From positions 1,302,001-1,366,000 of the forward strand of contig JASJOG010000078.1 in the NCBI GenBank assembly GCA_030142905.1: a DNA stretch of 64,000 nucleotides, read 5' to 3'. Below are positions 10,290 through 22,800 of the stretch, piece after piece. Origin of the DNA: Heliopora coerulea (lineage: Eukaryota; Cnidaria; Anthozoa; Scleralcyonacea; Helioporidae). Positions within the stretch are counted from its first letter, which is position 1, and each line of letters opens with the position of its first letter. The notes beneath the pieces were generated by a model. The model had not been told where the DNA came from, searched no databases, and was given only the letters and a program-made list of their open reading frames with translations. Both the position numbers and the translations under genes were made by a program.

Positions 10290-13200
10290 AATGTTTAAAA
10301 ATTGGACAATTAAGCCTTTTATACGCATAAAAGCCAGAATATGGTAAGATTTAGTTAAACACCAAATAGTTGTAGGAAACTTTCTAAATACTTCTAAATT
10401 GTTCTCTTCCACCCAAACACCATGAAACAAATCGATTTTCGTCGATTTGACGATTTGCTGTAAAAATTTCTCCAACTCGTCAAAAACGCTTTATATCGTC
10501 GAAATAAGATGATTACTAAAACGAACTGTGAAACAGTTGTGGCTTAAGTTTGTTGCATTGGTCGAATGTTTCCCAAAACTCGTCAATCGGTTTAAAATGA
10601 TCTTTTCGGGTCAGAAAAAAGAATAACAGCATTAGTTGATCGATTCGAGAAGTACTTGCGAAAATATGGCAATGTTTAAAAATTGGACAATTAAGCCTTA
10701 TATACGCATAAAAGCAAGAATATGGTAAGATTTAGTTAAACACCAAATAGTTGTAGGAAACTTTCCAAATACTTCTAAATTGTTCTCCTCCACCCAAACA
10801 TCATGAAACAAATCGATTTTCGTCGATTTGACGATTTGCTGTACAAATTTCTCCAACTCGTCAAAAACGCTTTATCTCGTCGGGATAAGACGATTACTAA
10901 AACGTACTGTGAAACAGTTGTGGCTTAAGTTTGTTGCATTGGTCGAATATTTGCAAAAACTCGTCAATCGGTTTAAAATGATCTTTTCGGGTCAGAGAAG
11001 AGAATAAAAGCATTAGTTGATTGATTCGAGAAGTACTTGCGAAAATATGGAAATGTTTAAAAATTGGACCATTAAGCCTTATATACGCATAAAAGCCAGA
11101 ATATGGTAAGATTTAGTTAAACACCAAATATTTGTAGGAAACTTTCCAAATACTTCTAAATTGTTCTCCTCCACCCAAACATCATGAAACAAATCGATTT
11201 TCGTCGATTTGACGATTTGCTGTAAAAATTTCTCCAACTCGTCAAAAACGCTTTATCTCGTCGAAATAAGACGATTACTAAAACGAACTGTGAAACAGTT
11301 GTGGCTTAAGTTTGTTGCATTGGTCGAATGTTTCCCAAAACTCGTCAATCGGATAAAATGATCTTTTCGGGTCAGAAAAAAGAATAACAGCATTAGATGA
11401 TAGATTCGAGAAGTACTTGCGAAAATATGGCAATGTTTAAAAATTGGACAATTAAGCCTTATATACGCATAAAAGCAAGAATATAGTAAGATTTAGTTAA
11501 AAACCAAATAGTTGTAGGAAACTTTCCAAATACTTCTAAATTGTTCTCCTCCACCCAAACATCATGAAACAAATCGATTTTCGTCGATTTGACGATTTGC
11601 TGTACAAATTTCTCCAACTCGTCAAAAACGCTTTATCTCGTCGGGATAAGACGATTACTAAAACGTACTGTGAAACAGTTGTGGCTTAAGTTTGTTGCAT
11701 TGGTCGAATGTTTCCCAAAACTCGTCAATCGGTTTAAAATGATCTTTTCGGGTCACAGAAGAGAATAAAAGCATTAGTTGATTGATTCGAGAAGTACTTG
11801 CGAAAATATGGCAATGTTTAAAAATTGGACAATTAAGCCTTATATACGCATAAAAGCCAGAATATAGTAAGATTTAGTTAAACACCAAATAGTTGTAGGA
11901 AACTTTCTAAATACTTCTAAATTGTTCTCCTCCACCCAAACATCATCAAACAAATCGATTTTCGTCGATTTGACGATTTGCTGTAAAAATTTCTCCAACT
12001 CGTCAAAAACGCTTTATCTCGTCGAAATAAGACGATTACTAAAACGAACTGTGAAACAGTTGTGGCTTAAGTTTGTTGCATTGGTCGAATGTTTCCCAAA
12101 ACTCGTCAATCGGTTTAAAATGATCTTTTCGGGTCAGAGAAGAGAATAAAAGCATTAGTTGATTGATTCGAGAAGTACTTGCGAAAATATGGCAATGTTT
12201 AAAAATTGGACAATTATGCCTTATATACGCATAAAAGCCAGAATATGGTAAGATTTAGTTAAACACCAAATAGTTGTAGGAAACTTTCTAAATACTTCTA
12301 AATTGTTCTCCTCCACCCAAACATCATGAAACAAATCGATTTTCGTCGATTTGACGATTTGCTGTAAAAATTTCTCCAACTCGTCAAAAACGCTTTATCT
12401 CGTCGAAATAAGACGATTACTAAAACGAACTGTGAAACAGTTGTGGCTTAAGTTTGTTGCATTGGTCGAATGTTTCCCAAAACTCGTCAATCGGTTTAAA
12501 ATGATCTTTTCGGGTCAGAGAAGAGAATAAAAGCATTAGTTGATCGATTCGAGAAGTACTTGCGAAAATATGGCAATGTTTAAAAATTGGACAATTAAGC
12601 CTTATATACGCATAAAAGCCAGAATATGGTAAGATTTAGTTAAACACCAAAAAGTTGTAGGAAACTTTCCAAATACTTCTAAATTGTTCTCCTCCACCCA
12701 AACATCATGAAACAAATCGATTTTCGTCGATTTGACGATTTGCTGTACAAATTTCTCCAACTCGTCAAAAACGCTTTATCTCGTCGGGATAAGACGATTA
12801 CTAAAACGAACTGTGAAACAGTTGTGGCTTAAGTTTGTTGCATTGGTCGAATGTTTCCCAAAACTCGTCAATCGGTTTAAAATGATCTTTTCGGGTCAGA
12901 GAAGAGAATAAAAGCATTAGTTGATTGATTCGAGAAGTACTTGCGAAAATATGGCAATGTTTAAAAATTGGACAATTAAGCCTTATATACGCATAAAAGC
13001 CAGAATATGGTAAGATTTAGTTAAACACCAAATAGTTGTAGGAAACTTTCCAAATACTTCTAAATTGTTCTCCTCCACCCAAACATCATGAAACAAATCG
13101 ATTTTCGTCGTTTTGACGATTTGCTGTGAAAATTTCTCCAACTCGTCAAAAACGCTTTATCTCGTCGGGATAAGACGATTACTAAAACGAACTGTGAAAC

Positions 13201-13338
13201 AGTTGTGGCTTAAGTTTGTTGCATTGGTCGAATGTTTCCCAAAACTCGTCAATCGTTTTAAAATGATCTTTTCGGGTCAGAAAAGAGTATAAAAAAGCAT
13301 TAGTTAATCGATTCGAGAAGTACTAGCGAAAATATGGC
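10290..13338. repeat. Dimer pattern then mixed monomers (m28-m35)
   Basis: m28-m29 and m30-m31 form a dimer repeat 762 bp apart. The first member carries cgaaata and gaaaaaagaataacag; the second carries gcaaga, gtacaa and aacgtactg. m31 and m32 share atatagtaag. m30 has lost one base (cggataaaatg near 11351). m35 gained two bases in an A run near 13292 (383 bp) and carries agtataaaaaagc, gttaatcg and tactagcg just before a divergent monomer. No gene is seen. Confidence 0.8.
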
Positions 13339-13720
13339 AATGTTTAAAAATTGGACAATTAAGCCTTATATACGCATAAAAGCCAGAAGTATGCCTAGAA
13401 TTGGTTAAAACCCAAATAGGTGTAGGAAACTTTCCAAATACATCTAAATTGTTCTCCTCCACCCAAATATCAAGAAACAAATCGATTTTCGTCGATTTGA
13501 CGATTTGCTGTGAAAATTTCTCCATCTCGTCAAAACCGCTTAATCTCGTCGAAATAAGACGATTTCTAAAACGAACTGTGAAACAGTTGTGGCTTAAGTT
13601 AGTTGCATTGGTCGAATATTTTCAAAAACTCGTCAATCGGTTAAAATTGATCCTTTCGGGTCAGATAAGAGAATAAAAGCATTAGTTGATTGATTCGAGA
13701 AGTACTTGCGAAAATATGGC
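13339..13720. repeat. Divergent 382-bp monomer (m36)
   Basis: The most diverged monomer I saw. Besides agtatgcctagaattgg it has taaaacccaaataggtg, catctaaat, atatcaag, ctccatctcg, aaccgcttaatc, atttcta, gttagttg, attttc and ttgatcc. Several of these recur only in m121 (45723), 32 kb away. The preceding monomer (m35) also resembles m120, so the pair looks like an old two-monomer unit preserved at two places. Confidence 0.85.
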
Positions 13721-14929
13721 AATGTTTAAAAATTGGACAATTAAGCCTTATATACGCATAAAAGCCAGAATATGGTAAGATTTAGTTAAACACCAAATAG
13801 TTGTAGGAAACTTTCCAAATACTTCTAAATTGTTCTCCTCCACCCAAACATCATGAAACAAATCGATTTTCGTCGATTTGACGATTTGCTGTGAAAATTT
13901 CTCCAACTCGTCAAAAACACTTTATCTCGTCGGTATAAGACGATTACTAAAACGAACTGTGAAACAGTTGTGGCTTAAGTTTGTTGCATTGGTCGGATAT
14001 TTGCAAAAACTCGTCAATCGGTTTAAAATGAGCTTTTCGGGTCAGAGAAGAGAATAAAAGCATTAGTTGATTGATTCGAGAAGTACTTGCGAAAATATGG
14101 CAATGTTTAAAAATTGGACAATTAAGCCTTATATACGCATAAAAGCCAGAATATGGTAAGATTTAGTTAAACACCAAATAGTTGTAGGAAACTTTCCAAA
14201 TACTTCTAAATTGTTCTCCTCCACCCAAACATCATGAAACAAATCGATTTTCGTCGATTTGACGATTTGCTGTAAAAATTTCTCCAACTCGTCAAAAACG
14301 CTTTATCTCGTCGGGATAAGACGATTACTGAAACGAACTGTGAAACAGTTGTGGCTTAAGTTTGTTGCATTGGTCGAATGTTTCCCAAAACTCGTCAATC
14401 GGTTTAAAATGATCTTTTCGGGTCAGAGAAGAGAATAAAAGCATTAGTTGATTGATTCGAGAAGTACTTGCGAAAATATGGCAATGTTTAAAAATTGGAC
14501 AATTAAGCCTTATATACGCATAAAAGCCAGAATATGGTAAGATTTAGTTAAACACCAAATAGTTGTAGGAAACTTTCCAAATACTTCTAAATTGTTCTCC
14601 TCCACCCAAACATCATGAAACAAATCGATTTTCGTCGATTTGACGATTTGCTGTAAAAATTTCTCCAACTCGTCAAAAACGCTTTATCTCGTCGGGATAA
14701 GACGATTTCTAAAACGAACTGTGAAACAGTTGTGGCTTAAGTTTGTTGCATTGGTCGAATATTTGCAAAAACTCGTCAATCGATTTAAAATGATCTTCTC
14801 GGGTCAGAGAAGAGAATAAAAGCATTAGTTGATTGATTCGAGAAGTACTTGCGAAAATATGGCAATGTTTAAAAATTGGACAATTAAGCCTTATATACGC
14901 ATAAAAGCCAGAATATGATAAGATTTAGT
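13721..14929. repeat. Standard monomers m37-m40 (part)
   Basis: Ordinary 381-bp monomers without a gene. m37 has the cggtata variant with acactttatc. m39 carries atttcta with aatcgattt and atcttctcggg, and m40 carries tgataag. This m39-m40 pair is the same linked pair found at m54-m55, m66-m67, m73-m74 and m77-m78, and is the oldest-looking occurrence of it in the window. Confidence 0.8.
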
Positions 14930-16834
14930 TAAACACCAAATAGTTGTAGGAAACTTTCCAAATACTTCTAAATTGTTCTCCTCCACCCAAACATCATGAA
15001 ACAAATCGATTTTCGTCGATTTGACGATTTGCTGTACAAATTTCTCCAACTCGTCAAAAACGCTTTATCTCGTCGGGATAAGACGATTACTAAAACGAAC
15101 TGTGAAACAGTTGAGGCTTAAGTTTGTTGCATTGGTCGAATGTTTCCCAAAACTCGTCAATCGGTTTAAAATGATCTTTTCGGGTCAGAGAAGAGAATAA
15201 AAGCATTAATTGATTGATTCGAGAAGTACTTGCGAAAATATGGCAATGTTTAAAAATTGGACAATTAAGCCTTATATACGCATAAAAGCAAGAATATGGT
15301 AAGATTTAGTTAAACACCAAATAGTTGTAGGAAACTTTCTAAATACTTCTAAATTGTTCTCCTCCACCCAAACATCATGAAACAAATCGATTTTCGTCGA
15401 TTTGACGATTTGCTGTACAAATTTCTCCAACTCGTCAAAAACGCTTTATCTCGTCGGGATAAGACGATTACTAAAACGAACTGTGAAACAGTTGTGGCTT
15501 AAGTTTGTTGCATTGGTCGAATATTTGCAAAAACTCGTCAATCGGTTTAAAATGATCTTTTCGGGTCAGAGAAGAGAATAAAAGCATTAGTTGATTGATT
15601 CGAGAAGTACTTGCGAAAATATGGAAATGTTTAAAAATTGGACAATTAAGCCTAATATACGCATAAAAGCCAGAATATGGTAAGATTTAGTTAAACACCA
15701 AATAGTTGTAGGAAACTTTCCAAATACTTCTAAATTGTTCTCCTCCACCCAAACATCATGAAACAAATCGATTTTCGTCGATTTGACGATTTGCTGTAAA
15801 AATTTCTCCAACTCGTCAAAAACGCTTTATCTCGTCGAAATAAGACGATTACTAAAACGAACTGTGAAACAGTTGTGGCTTAAGTTTGTTGCATTGGTCG
15901 AATATTTGCAAAAACTCGTCAATCGGTTTAAAATGATCTTTTCGGGTCAGAGAAGAGAATAAAAGCATTAGTTGATTGATTCGAGAAGTACTTGCGTAAA
16001 TATGGCAATGTTTAAAAATTGGACAATTAAGCCTTATATACGCATAAAAGCCAGAATATGGTAAGATTTAGTTAAACACCAAATAGTTGTAGGAAACTTT
16101 CCAAATACTTCTAAATTGTTCTCCTCCACCCAAACATCATGAAACAAATCGATTTTCGTCGATTTGACGATTTGCTGTAAAAATTTCTCCAACTCGTCAA
16201 AAACGCTTTATCTCGTCGGGATAAGACGATTACTGAAACGAACTCTGAAACAGTTGTGGCTTAAGTTTGTTGCATTCGTCGAATATTTGCAAAAACTCGT
16301 CAATCGGTTTAAAATGATCTTTTCGGGTCAGAGAAGAGAATAAAAGCATTAGTTGATTGATTCGAGAAGTACTTGCTAAAATATGGCAATGTTTAAAAAT
16401 TGGACAATTAAGCCTTATATACGCATAAAAGCCAGAATATGGTAAGATTTAGTTAAACACCAAATAGTTGTAGGAAACTTTCTAAATACTTCTAAATTGT
16501 TCTCCTCCACCCAAACATCATGAAACAAATCGATTTTCGTCGATTTGACGATTTGCTGTAAAAATTTCTCCAACTCGTCAAAAACGCTTTATCTCGTCGA
16601 AATAAGACGATTACTAAAACGAACTGTGAAACAGTTGTGGCTTAAGTTTGTTGCATTGGTCGAATGTTTCCCAAAACTCGTCAATCGGTTTAAAATGATC
16701 TTTTCGGGTCAGAAAAAAGAATAACAGCATTAGTTGATCGATTCGAGAAGTACTTGCGAAAATATGGCAATGTTTAAAAATTGGACAATTAAGCCTTATA
16801 TACGCATAAAAGCAAGAATATGGTAAGATTTAGT
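14930..16834. repeat. 5-monomer HOR, first copy (mid m40 to mid m45)
   Basis: A 1905-bp unit repeated immediately downstream. Ordered shared markers are gttgagg and attaattgatt (15201-), a ctttct monomer, cctaatatacg (15652 region), cgtaaatatgg, attactg with aactctg and cattcgtcg, tgctaaa, and gaaaaaagaataacag with gatcgatt. Differences are few: gtacaa in m41 against gtaaaa in m46, and cgaaata in m42 against cgggata in m47. Boundaries are approximate. Confidence 0.88.
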
Positions 16835-18739
16835 TAAACACCAAATAGTTGTAGGAAACTTTCCAAATACTTCTAAATTGTTCTCCTCCACCCAAACATC
16901 ATGAAACAAATCGATTTTCGTCGATTTGACGATTTGCTGTACAAATTTCTCCAACTCGTCAAAAACGCTTTATCTCGTCGGGATAAGACGATTACTAAAA
17001 CGAACTGTGAAACAGTTGAGGCTTAAGTTTGTTGCATTGGTCGAATGTTTCCCAAAACTCGTCAATCGGTTTAAAATGATCTTTTCGGGTCAGAGAAGAG
17101 AATAAAAGCATTAATTGATTGATTCGAGAAGTACTTGCGAAAATATGGCAATGTTTAAAAATTGGACAATTAAGCCTTATATACGCATAAAAGCAAGAAT
17201 ATGGTAAGATTTAGTTAAACACCAAATAGTTGTAGGAAACTTTCTAAATACTTCTAAATTGTTCTCCTCCACCCAAACATCATGAAACAAATCGATTTTC
17301 GTCGATTTGACGATTTGCTGTAAAAATTTCTCCAACTCGTCAAAAACGCTTTATCTCGTCGGGATAAGACGATTACTAAAACGAACTGTGAAACAGTTGT
17401 GGCTTAAGTTTGTTGCATTGGTCGAATATTTGCAAAAACTCGTCAATCGGTTTAAAATGATCTTTTCGGGTCAGAGAAGAGAATAAAAGCATTAGTTGAT
17501 TGATTCGAGAAGTACTTGCGAAAATATGGAAATGTTTAAAAATTGGACAATTAAGCCTAATATACGCATAAAAGCCAGAATATGGTAAGATTTAGTTAAA
17601 CACCAAATAGTTGTAGGAAACTTTCCAAATACTTCTAAATTGTTCTCCTCCACCCAAACATCATGAAACAAATCGATTTTCGTCGATTTGACGATTTGCT
17701 GTAAAAATTTCTCCAACTCGTCAAAAACGCTTTATCTCGTCGGGATAAGACGATTACTAAAACGAACTGTGAAACAGTTGTGGCTTAAGTTTGTTGCATT
17801 CGTCGAATATTTGCAAAAACTCGTCAATCGGTTTAAAATGATCTTTTCGGGTCAGAGAAGAGAATAAAAGCATTAGTTGATTGATTCGAGAAGTACTTGC
17901 GTAAATATGGCAATGTTTAAAAATTGGACAATTAAGCCTTATATACGCATAAAAGCCAGAATATGGTAAGATTTAGTTAAACACCAAATAGTTGTAGGAA
18001 ACTTTCCAAATACTTCTAAATTGTTCTCCTCCACCCAAACATCATGAAACAAATCGATTTTCGTCGATTTGACGATTTGCTGTAAAAATTTCTCCAACTC
18101 GTCAAAAACGCTTTATCTCGTCGGGATAAGACGATTACTGAAACGAACTCTGAAACAGTTGTGGCTTAAGTTTGTTGCATTCGTCGAATATTTGCAAAAA
18201 CTCGTCAATCGGTTTAAAATGATCTTTTCGGGTCAGAGAAGAGAATAAAAGCATTAGTTGATTGATTCGAGAAGTACTTGCTAAAATATGGCAATGTTTA
18301 AAAATTGGACAATTAAGCCTTATATACGCATAAAAGCCAGAATATGGTAAGATTTAGTTAAACACCAAATAGTTGTAGGAAACTTTCTAAATACTTCTAA
18401 ATTGTTCTCCTCCACCCAAACATCATGAAACAAATCGATTTTCGTCGATTTGACGATTTGCTGTAAAAATTTCTCCAACTCGTCAAAAACGCTTTATCTC
18501 GTCGAAATAAGACGATTACTAAAACGAACTGTGAAACAGTTGTGGCTTAAGTTTGTTGCATTGGTCGAATGTTTCCCAAAACTCGTCAATCGGTTTAAAA
18601 TGATCTTTTCGGGTCAGAAAAAAGAATAACAGCATTAGTTGATCGATTCGAGAAGTACTTGCGAAAATATGGCAATGTTTAAAAATTGGACAATTAAGCC
18701 TTATATACGCATAAAAGCAAGAATATGGTAAGATTTAGT
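16835..18739. repeat. 5-monomer HOR, second copy (mid m45 to mid m50)
   Basis: Tandem copy of the preceding 5-mer at an offset of exactly 1905 bp (attaatt at 15207 and 17112). After it the sequence changes to ctcttcc, cggcata and aacgtacttt in m50. The two copies make a classic two-unit higher-order repeat. Confidence 0.88.
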
Positions 18740-19816
18740 TAAACACCAAATAGTTGTAGGAAACTTTCCAAATACTTCTAAATTGTTCTCTTCCACCCAA
18801 ACATCATGAAACAAATCGATTTTCGTCGATTTGACGATTTGCTGTACAAATTTCTCCAACTCGTCAAAAACGCTTTATCTCGTCGGCATAAGACGATTAC
18901 TAAAACGTACTTTGAAACAGTTGTGGCTTAAGTTTGTTGCATTGGTCGAATATTTGCAAAAACTCGTCAATCGGTTTAAAATGATCTTTTCGGGTCAGAG
19001 AAGAGAATAAAAGCATTAGTTGATTGATTCGAGAAGTACTTGCGAAAATATGGCAATGTTTAAAAATTGGACAATTAAGCCTTATATACGCATAAAAGCC
19101 AGAATATGGTAAGATTTAGTTAAACACCAAATAGTTGTAGGAAACTTTCTAAATACTTCTAAATTGTTCTCCTCCACCCAAATATCATGAAACAAATCGA
19201 TTTTCGTCGATTTGACGATTTGCTGTAAAAATTTCTCCAACTCGTCAAAAACGCATTATCTCGTCGAAATAAGACGATTACTAAAACGAACTGTGAAACA
19301 GTTGTGGCTTAAGTTTGTTGCATTGGTCGAATATTTGCAAAAACTCGTCAATCGGTTTAAAATGATCTTTTCGGGTCAGAGAAGAGAATAACAGCATTAG
19401 TTGATCGATTCGAGAAGTACTTGCGAAAATATGGCAATGTTTAAAAATTAGACAATTAAGCCTTATATACGCATAAAAGCAAGAATATGGTAAGATTTAG
19501 TTAAACACAAAATAGTTGTAGGAAACTTTCCAAATACTTCTAAATTGTTCTCCTCCACCCAAACATCATGAAACAAATCGATTTTCGTCGATTTGACGAT
19601 TTGCTGTACAAATTTCTCCAACTCGTCAAAAACGCTTTATCTCGTCGAAATAAGACGATTACTAAAACGAACTGTGAAACAGTTGTTGTTTAAGTTTGTT
19701 GCATTGGTCGAATGTTTCCCAAAACTCGTCAATCGGTTTAAAATGATCTTTTCGGGTCAGAGAAGAGAATAAAAGCATTAGTTGATTGATTCGAGAAGTA
19801 CTTGCGAAAATATGGC
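18293..19816. repeat. Four-monomer block, first copy (m49-m52)
   Basis: The ordered markers are ctttct/cgaaata (m49), ctcttcc/cggcata/aacgtacttt (m50), cgcattatc (m51) and ttagacaatt with gcaaga (m52). The same order recurs at 30862-32385, 33 monomers downstream (12569 bp, that is 33 x 381 minus the four deletions between them). The last monomer differs in its second half. It overlaps the end of the 5-mer HOR. Confidence 0.85.
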
Positions 19817-22800
19817 AATGTTTAAAAATTGGACAATTAAGCCTTATATACGCATAAAAGCCAGAATATGGTAAGATTTAGTTAAACACAAAATAGTTGT
19901 AGGAAACTTTCCAAATACTTCTAAATTGTTCTCCTCCACCCAAACATCATGAAACAAATCGATTTTCGTCGATTTGACGATTTTCTGTAAAAATTTCTCC
20001 AACTCGTCAAAAACGCTTTATCTCGTCGGGATAAGACGATTACTAAAACGAACTGTGAAACAGTTGTGGCTTAAGTTTGTTGCATTGGTCGAATATTTGC
20101 AAAAATTCGTCAATCGGTTTAAAATGATCTTTTCGGGTCAGAGAAGAGAATAAAAGCATTAGTTGATTGATTCGAGAAGTACTTGCGAAAATATGGCAAT
20201 GTTTAAAAATTGGACAATTAAGCCTTATATACGCATAAAAACCAGAATATGGTAAGATTTAGTTAAACACCAAATAGTTGTAGGAAACTTTCCAAATACT
20301 TCTAAATTGTTCTCCTCCACCCAAACATCATGAAACAAATCGATTTTCGTCGATTTGACGATTTGCTGTAAAAATTTCTCCAACTCGTCAAAAACGCTTT
20401 ATCTCGTCGGGATAAGACGATTTCTAAAACGAACTGTGAAACAGTTGTGGCTTAAGTTTGTTGCATTGGTCGAATATTTGCAAAAACTCGTCAATCGATT
20501 TAAAATGATCTTCTCGGGTCAGAGAAGAGAATAAAAGCATTAGTTGATTGATTCGAGAAGTACTTGCGAAAATATGGCAATGTTTAAAAATTGGACAATT
20601 AAGCCTTATATACGCATAAAAGCCAGAATATGATAAGATTTAGTTAAACACCAAATAGTTGTAGGAAACTTTCCAAATACTTCTAAATTGTTCTCCTCCA
20701 CCCAAACATCATGAAACAAATCGATTTTCGTCGATTTGACGATTTGCTGTAAAATTTTCTCCAACTCGTCAAAAACGCTTTATCTCGTCGAAATAAGACG
20801 ATTACTAAAACGAACTGTGAAACAGTTGTGGCTTAAGTTTGTTGCAAGTGTCGAATGTTTCCCAAAACTCGTCAATCGGTTTAAAATGATCTTTTCGGGT
20901 CAGGGAAGAGAATAAAAGCATTAGTTGATCGATTCGAGAAGTACTTGCGAAAATATGGCAATGTTTAAAAATTGGACAATTAAGCCTTATATACTCATAA
21001 AAGCAAGAATATGGTAAGATTTAGTTAAACACCAAATAGTTGTAGGAAACTTTCCAAATACTTCTAAATTGTTCTCCTCCACCCAAACATCATGAAACAA
21101 ATCGATTTTCGTCGATTTGACGATTTGCTGTACAAATTTCTCCAACTCGTCAAAAACGCTTTATCTCGTCGGGATAAGACGATTACTAAAACGAACTGTG
21201 AAACAGTTGAGGCTTAAGTTTGTTGCATTGGTCGAATGTTTCCCAAAACTCGTCAATCGGTTTAAAATGATCTTTTCGGGTCAGAGAAGAGAATAAAAGC
21301 ATTAGTTGATTGATTCGAGAAGTACTTGCGAAAATATGGCAATGTTTAAAAATTGGACAATTAAGCCTTATATACGCATAAAAGCCAGAATATGGTAAGA
21401 TTTAGTTAAACACCAAATAGTTGTAGGAAACTTTCTAAATACTTCTAAATTGTTCTCCTCCACCCAAACATCATGAAACAAATCGATTTTCGTCGATTTG
21501 ACGATTTGCTGTAAAAATTTCTCCAACTCGTCAAAAACGCTTTATCTCGTCGGGATAAGACGATTACTAAAACGAACTGTGAAACAGTTGTGGCTTAAGT
21601 TTGTTGCATTGGTCGAATATTTGCAAAAACTCGTCAATCGGTTTAAAATGATCTTTTCGGGTCAGAGAAGAGAATAAAAGCATTAGTTGATTGATTCGAG
21701 AAGTACTTGCGAAAATATGGAAATGTTTAAAAATTGGACAATTAAGCCTTATATACGCATAAAAGCCAGAATATGGTAAGATTTAGTTAAACACCAAATA
21801 GTTGTAGGAAACTTTCCAAATACTTCTAAATTGTTCTCCTCCACCCAAACATCATGAAACAAATCGATTTTCGTCGATTTGACGATTTGCTGTAAAAATT
21901 TCTCCAACTCGTCAAAAACGCTTTATCTCGTCGGGATAAGACGATTACTAAAACGAACTGTGAAACAGTTGTGGCTTAAGTTTGTTGCATTGGTCGAATA
22001 TTTGCAAAAACTCGTCAATCGGTTTAAAATGATCTTTTCGGGTCAGAGAAGAGAATAAAAGCATTAGTTGATTGATTCGAGAAGTACTTGCGTAAATATG
22101 GCAATGTTTAAAAATTGGACAATTAAGCCTTATATACGCATAAAAGCCAGAATATGGTAAGATTTAGTTAAACACCAAATAGTTGTAGGAAACTTTCCAA
22201 ATACTTCTAAATTGTTCTCCTCCACCCAAACATCATGAAACAAATCGATTTTCGTCGATTTGACGATTTGCTGTAAAAATTTCTCCAACTCGTCAAAAAC
22301 GCTTTATCTCGTCGGGATAAGACGATTACTAAAACGAACTCTGAAACAGTTGTGGCTTAAGTTTGTTGCATTCGTCGAATATTTGCAAAAACTCGTCAAT
22401 CGGTTTAAAATGATCTTTTCGGGTCAGAGAAGAGAATAAAAGCATTAGTTGATTGATTCGAGAAGTACTTGCGTAAATATGGCAATGTTTAAAAATTGGA
22501 CAATTAAGCCTTATATACGCATAAAAGCCAGAATATGGTAAGATTTAGTTAAACACCAAATAGTTGTAGGAAATTTCCAAATACTTCTAAATTGTTCTCC
22601 TCCACCCAAACATCATGAAACAAATCGATTTTCGTCGATTTGACGATTTGCTGTAAAAATTTCTCCAACTCGTCAAAAACGCTTTATCTCGTCGGGATAA
22701 GACGATTACTAAAACGAACTGTGAAACAGTTGTGGCTTAAGTTTGTTGCATTGGTCGAATATTTGCAAAAACTCGTCAATCGGTTTAAAATGATCTTTTC

